NCBI GenBank assembly: GCA_050049355.1
Contig: JASFWK010000044.1
Span: 1-15,007, forward strand
From: JASFWK01 sp050049355
GTDB taxonomy: Bacteria > Chloroflexota > Anaerolineae > B4-G1 > DUEL01
Length of the DNA: 15,007 nucleotides
Direction: 5' to 3'
Below the pieces are notes generated by a model, which was given only the letters and a program-made list of their open reading frames with translations, had not been told where the DNA came from and did not search any database. Below, piece after piece: positions 13,727 to 15,007 of this stretch. Position 1 is the first letter of the stretch, and each line of letters starts with the position of its first letter. The position numbers were made by a program, and so were the translations under genes.

Positions 13727-14035
13727 TTAGCCTTTGAGTAGGTTAATATCCTCCAGGACAATCGTATCCTGGTTGCGCCATATGGCGATGACGAGCGCCA
13801 GGCCCACCGCCACCTCAGCGGCGGCGACCACATAGACGAAGGCAGCGAATGCCTGACCTGTGGCGACGGCCGGCTCGGTGTACCGCCAGAAGGCCAGCAA
13901 ATTGATATTCACGGCGTTGAGCATCAGTTCAATGCCCATCAGTATGGCGATAGCGTTGCGCCGCGCCAACACACCGTAGAGGCCCAAGCAGAAGAGGGCC
14001 GCAGAAAGGATGAGATACCACTGTAGTGGAACCAT
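13727..14035 (-). CDS. nuoK: NADH-quinone oxidoreductase subunit K
   Basis: A 102-residue, three-helix complex I subunit of typical length. It carries the two conserved buried acidic residues: Glu36 in M-G-I-E-L-M-L-N-A-V-N and Glu74 in A-A-A-E-V-A-V-G-L-A. These are part of the central hydrophilic axis that links quinone chemistry to pumping. ATG directly follows the nuoJ TAA stop, and GGGAG inside the end of nuoJ serves as ribosome site, so translation is probably coupled. Confidence 0.97.
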   Translation of the reverse strand: MVPLQWYLILSAALFCLGLYGVLARRNAIAILMGIELMLNAVNINLLAFWRYTEPAVATGQAFAAFVYVVAAAEVAVGLALVIAIWRNQDTIVLEDINLLKG

Positions 14036-14533
14036 TTATCGCTCCCTCACGATTGTCACGGCACCGATGAGCGCCATCACCAGGAGCAAGGAGGCCAGTT
14101 CGAACGGAAGGACGAATCCCTCTGGACCCACCAGCGCCAGTCCCAGCAGGTCGAGGGTGTTCTCTGGCACCGGCTGGGCGGTGGCCACCCACGGCTGCTG
14201 CCAGGCCAACCAGACCAGCACGGCCAGCAGACCGGCAGTGAGGAGGCCGGCCACCCACCACTGCTCGTTGAAGCGGGGCACTTCCCGGTGCATAATTCCT
14301 CGGGTGAGCATGATGGCGAAGATGATAAGGATGCCGATGGCGCCCATGTAGATGAACAACTGCACGGCGGCGAAGAAGGGAGCTTCCAGAAGCACGTACA
14401 GCCCAGCCACGCCGAAGAAGGCCAACAGCAGCCAAAGCGCGGCGTGGAACAAGTTTCGGACGCTTACCACCGCCCCCGCCGCCACGAGCGCCACGGCGCC
14501 GAAGAAGATGAAGAGGATCTGTTGAAATGTCAT
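14036..14533 (-). CDS. nuoJ: NADH-quinone oxidoreductase subunit J
   Basis: A 165-residue membrane subunit of complex I with five hydrophobic segments, close to usual length. It includes the helix-3 block A-V-Q-L-F-I-Y-M-G-A-I-G-I-L, whose Tyr-Met-Gly region forms the pi-bulge involved in coupling. ATG at 14533 overlaps the nuoH stop as ATGA, with GGAGGT at 14545-14540. In most operons nuoI lies between nuoH and nuoJ; here nothing separates them. Confidence 0.96.
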   Translation of the reverse strand: MTFQQILFIFFGAVALVAAGAVVSVRNLFHAALWLLLAFFGVAGLYVLLEAPFFAAVQLFIYMGAIGILIIFAIMLTRGIMHREVPRFNEQWWVAGLLTAGLLAVLVWLAWQQPWVATAQPVPENTLDLLGLALVGPEGFVLPFELASLLLVMALIGAVTIVRER

Positions 14534-15007
14534 GCGCTTACCTCCAGTTCCTCCGCCTGTGATGCCTGCCAGCCCGCCTCTGGTTCACGCGCTCGCCGCT
14601 CCGAAAGAGCAAGTACCCCCCAAGTCGCCAGGGCCAAGACCAGATTGGCCGCCAGAAGGGTACCTGCCTGCGTCCAAGTCGAGGCGCCGCCGGGGAACGA
14701 CTCGGTGACAGCCTTGTTCACCAAGCCCACCACGCAGAGGTTGATCAGCGCCAGCGGCACCAGAAACTTCCAGTTGAATCCCAGCATCTGGTCGATTCGC
14801 AGGCGGGGGAGGGTCATCTGGAAGAACATCCAAACCAGGATCGTCAGTCCCGTCTTGAGCAGGAACCAGACCGTGCCTAGAATGGGCGCCTGATCGACCC
14901 ATGGCCCTCGCCACCCGCCCAGGAAGAGGGTGGTGAAGATGGCGGCTACTGCCGTTGTGTTCATGAATTCGGACAGGTAGAACATACCGAACTTCATACC
15001 GCTGTAC
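14530..15007 (-). CDS. nuoH: NADH-quinone oxidoreductase subunit H (C-terminal part; N-terminus beyond window)
   Basis: The last 158 residues of NuoH are visible, and the frame stays open through the right edge (Y-S-G before M-K-F-G). The conserved family tail is clear: K-F-G-M-F-Y-L-S-E-F, T-T-L-F-L-G-G-W, W-F-L-L-K-T-G, and T-L-P-R-L-R-I-D-Q-M. NuoH lines the quinone chamber at the junction of the peripheral and membrane arms. After the usual last helix there is a further hydrophobic segment (L-L-A-A-N-L-V-L-A-L) and a charged tail that overlap no other gene. The Met at 14997 is internal, not a start. Confidence 0.96.
   Translation of the reverse strand, partial: YSGMKFGMFYLSEFMNTTAVAAIFTTLFLGGWRGPWVDQAPILGTVWFLLKTGLTILVWMFFQMTLPRLRIDQMLGFNWKFLVPLALINLCVVGLVNKAVTESFPGGASTWTQAGTLLAANLVLALATWGVLALSERRAREPEAGWQASQAEELEVSA
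14540..14545 (-). promoter_or_regulatory. Ribosome binding site of nuoJ inside nuoH
   Basis: GGAGGT on the minus strand, 6 bases before ATG at 14533 and within the last codons of nuoH. It supports the ATGA coupled start. Confidence 0.75.

Noticed and set aside
1..15007. CRISPR array, insertion sequence, prophage or defence genes
   Set aside because: No regularly spaced repeats, transposase, integrase or known defence domain was seen anywhere in the window.

Overview
The window is ordinary housekeeping DNA from a GC-rich bacterium, most likely a member of Chloroflexota (Anaerolineae or a relative). Three things point there: a lipoprotein with a Thr-Pro-rich linker, a mevalonate-pathway decarboxylase next to bacterial peptidoglycan synthesis, and complex I and ATP synthase proteins of a Chloroflexota-like style. 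This assignment is inferred from the genes and no search was run. Almost everything is on the minus strand; the one confident plus-strand gene is a tRNA.

Layout from high to low coordinate, which is the direction of transcription. (1) 15007-8256 holds the distal part of a complex I operon, nuoH (cut by the window edge)-J-K-L-M-N. The genes are tightly packed, with an ATGA overlap between H and J and a TAA-ATG junction between J and K. nuoI is not in its usual place between H and J. (2) 8242-5896 is a four-gene Fo set, atpZ-atpB-atpE-atpFH, with its own good sigma70-type promoter. The last gene fuses subunit b to only the C-terminal domain of delta. No F1 genes (alpha, gamma, beta, epsilon) follow. 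(3) 5895-2271 holds murE, a polytopic DUF2142/GT-C-like membrane protein and a small FlK-like hotdog thioesterase. (4) 2270-1955 is a gene-poor stretch with hairpins. (5) 1881-1954 is tRNA-Lys(UUU) on the plus strand with a near-consensus promoter, back to back with (6) the mvaD-esterase pair on the minus strand (1770-1); the esterase is cut by the left edge.

The nuo and atp genes encode the membrane parts of respiratory energy conversion: the proton-pumping arm of complex I and the Fo sector that uses the gradient. murE makes the peptidoglycan stem peptide, and mvaD supplies isoprenoid precursor for lipids and quinones.

No defence system, CRISPR array, prophage or insertion sequence was seen. 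The points most worth checking are the b-delta fusion without the delta N-terminal domain, three tandem 26-residue repeats and a His-rich loop in an oversized NuoL, a dispersed-repeat fragment lying in frame inside murE, a palindromic intergenic repeat present twice, and the missing nuoI and F1 genes.
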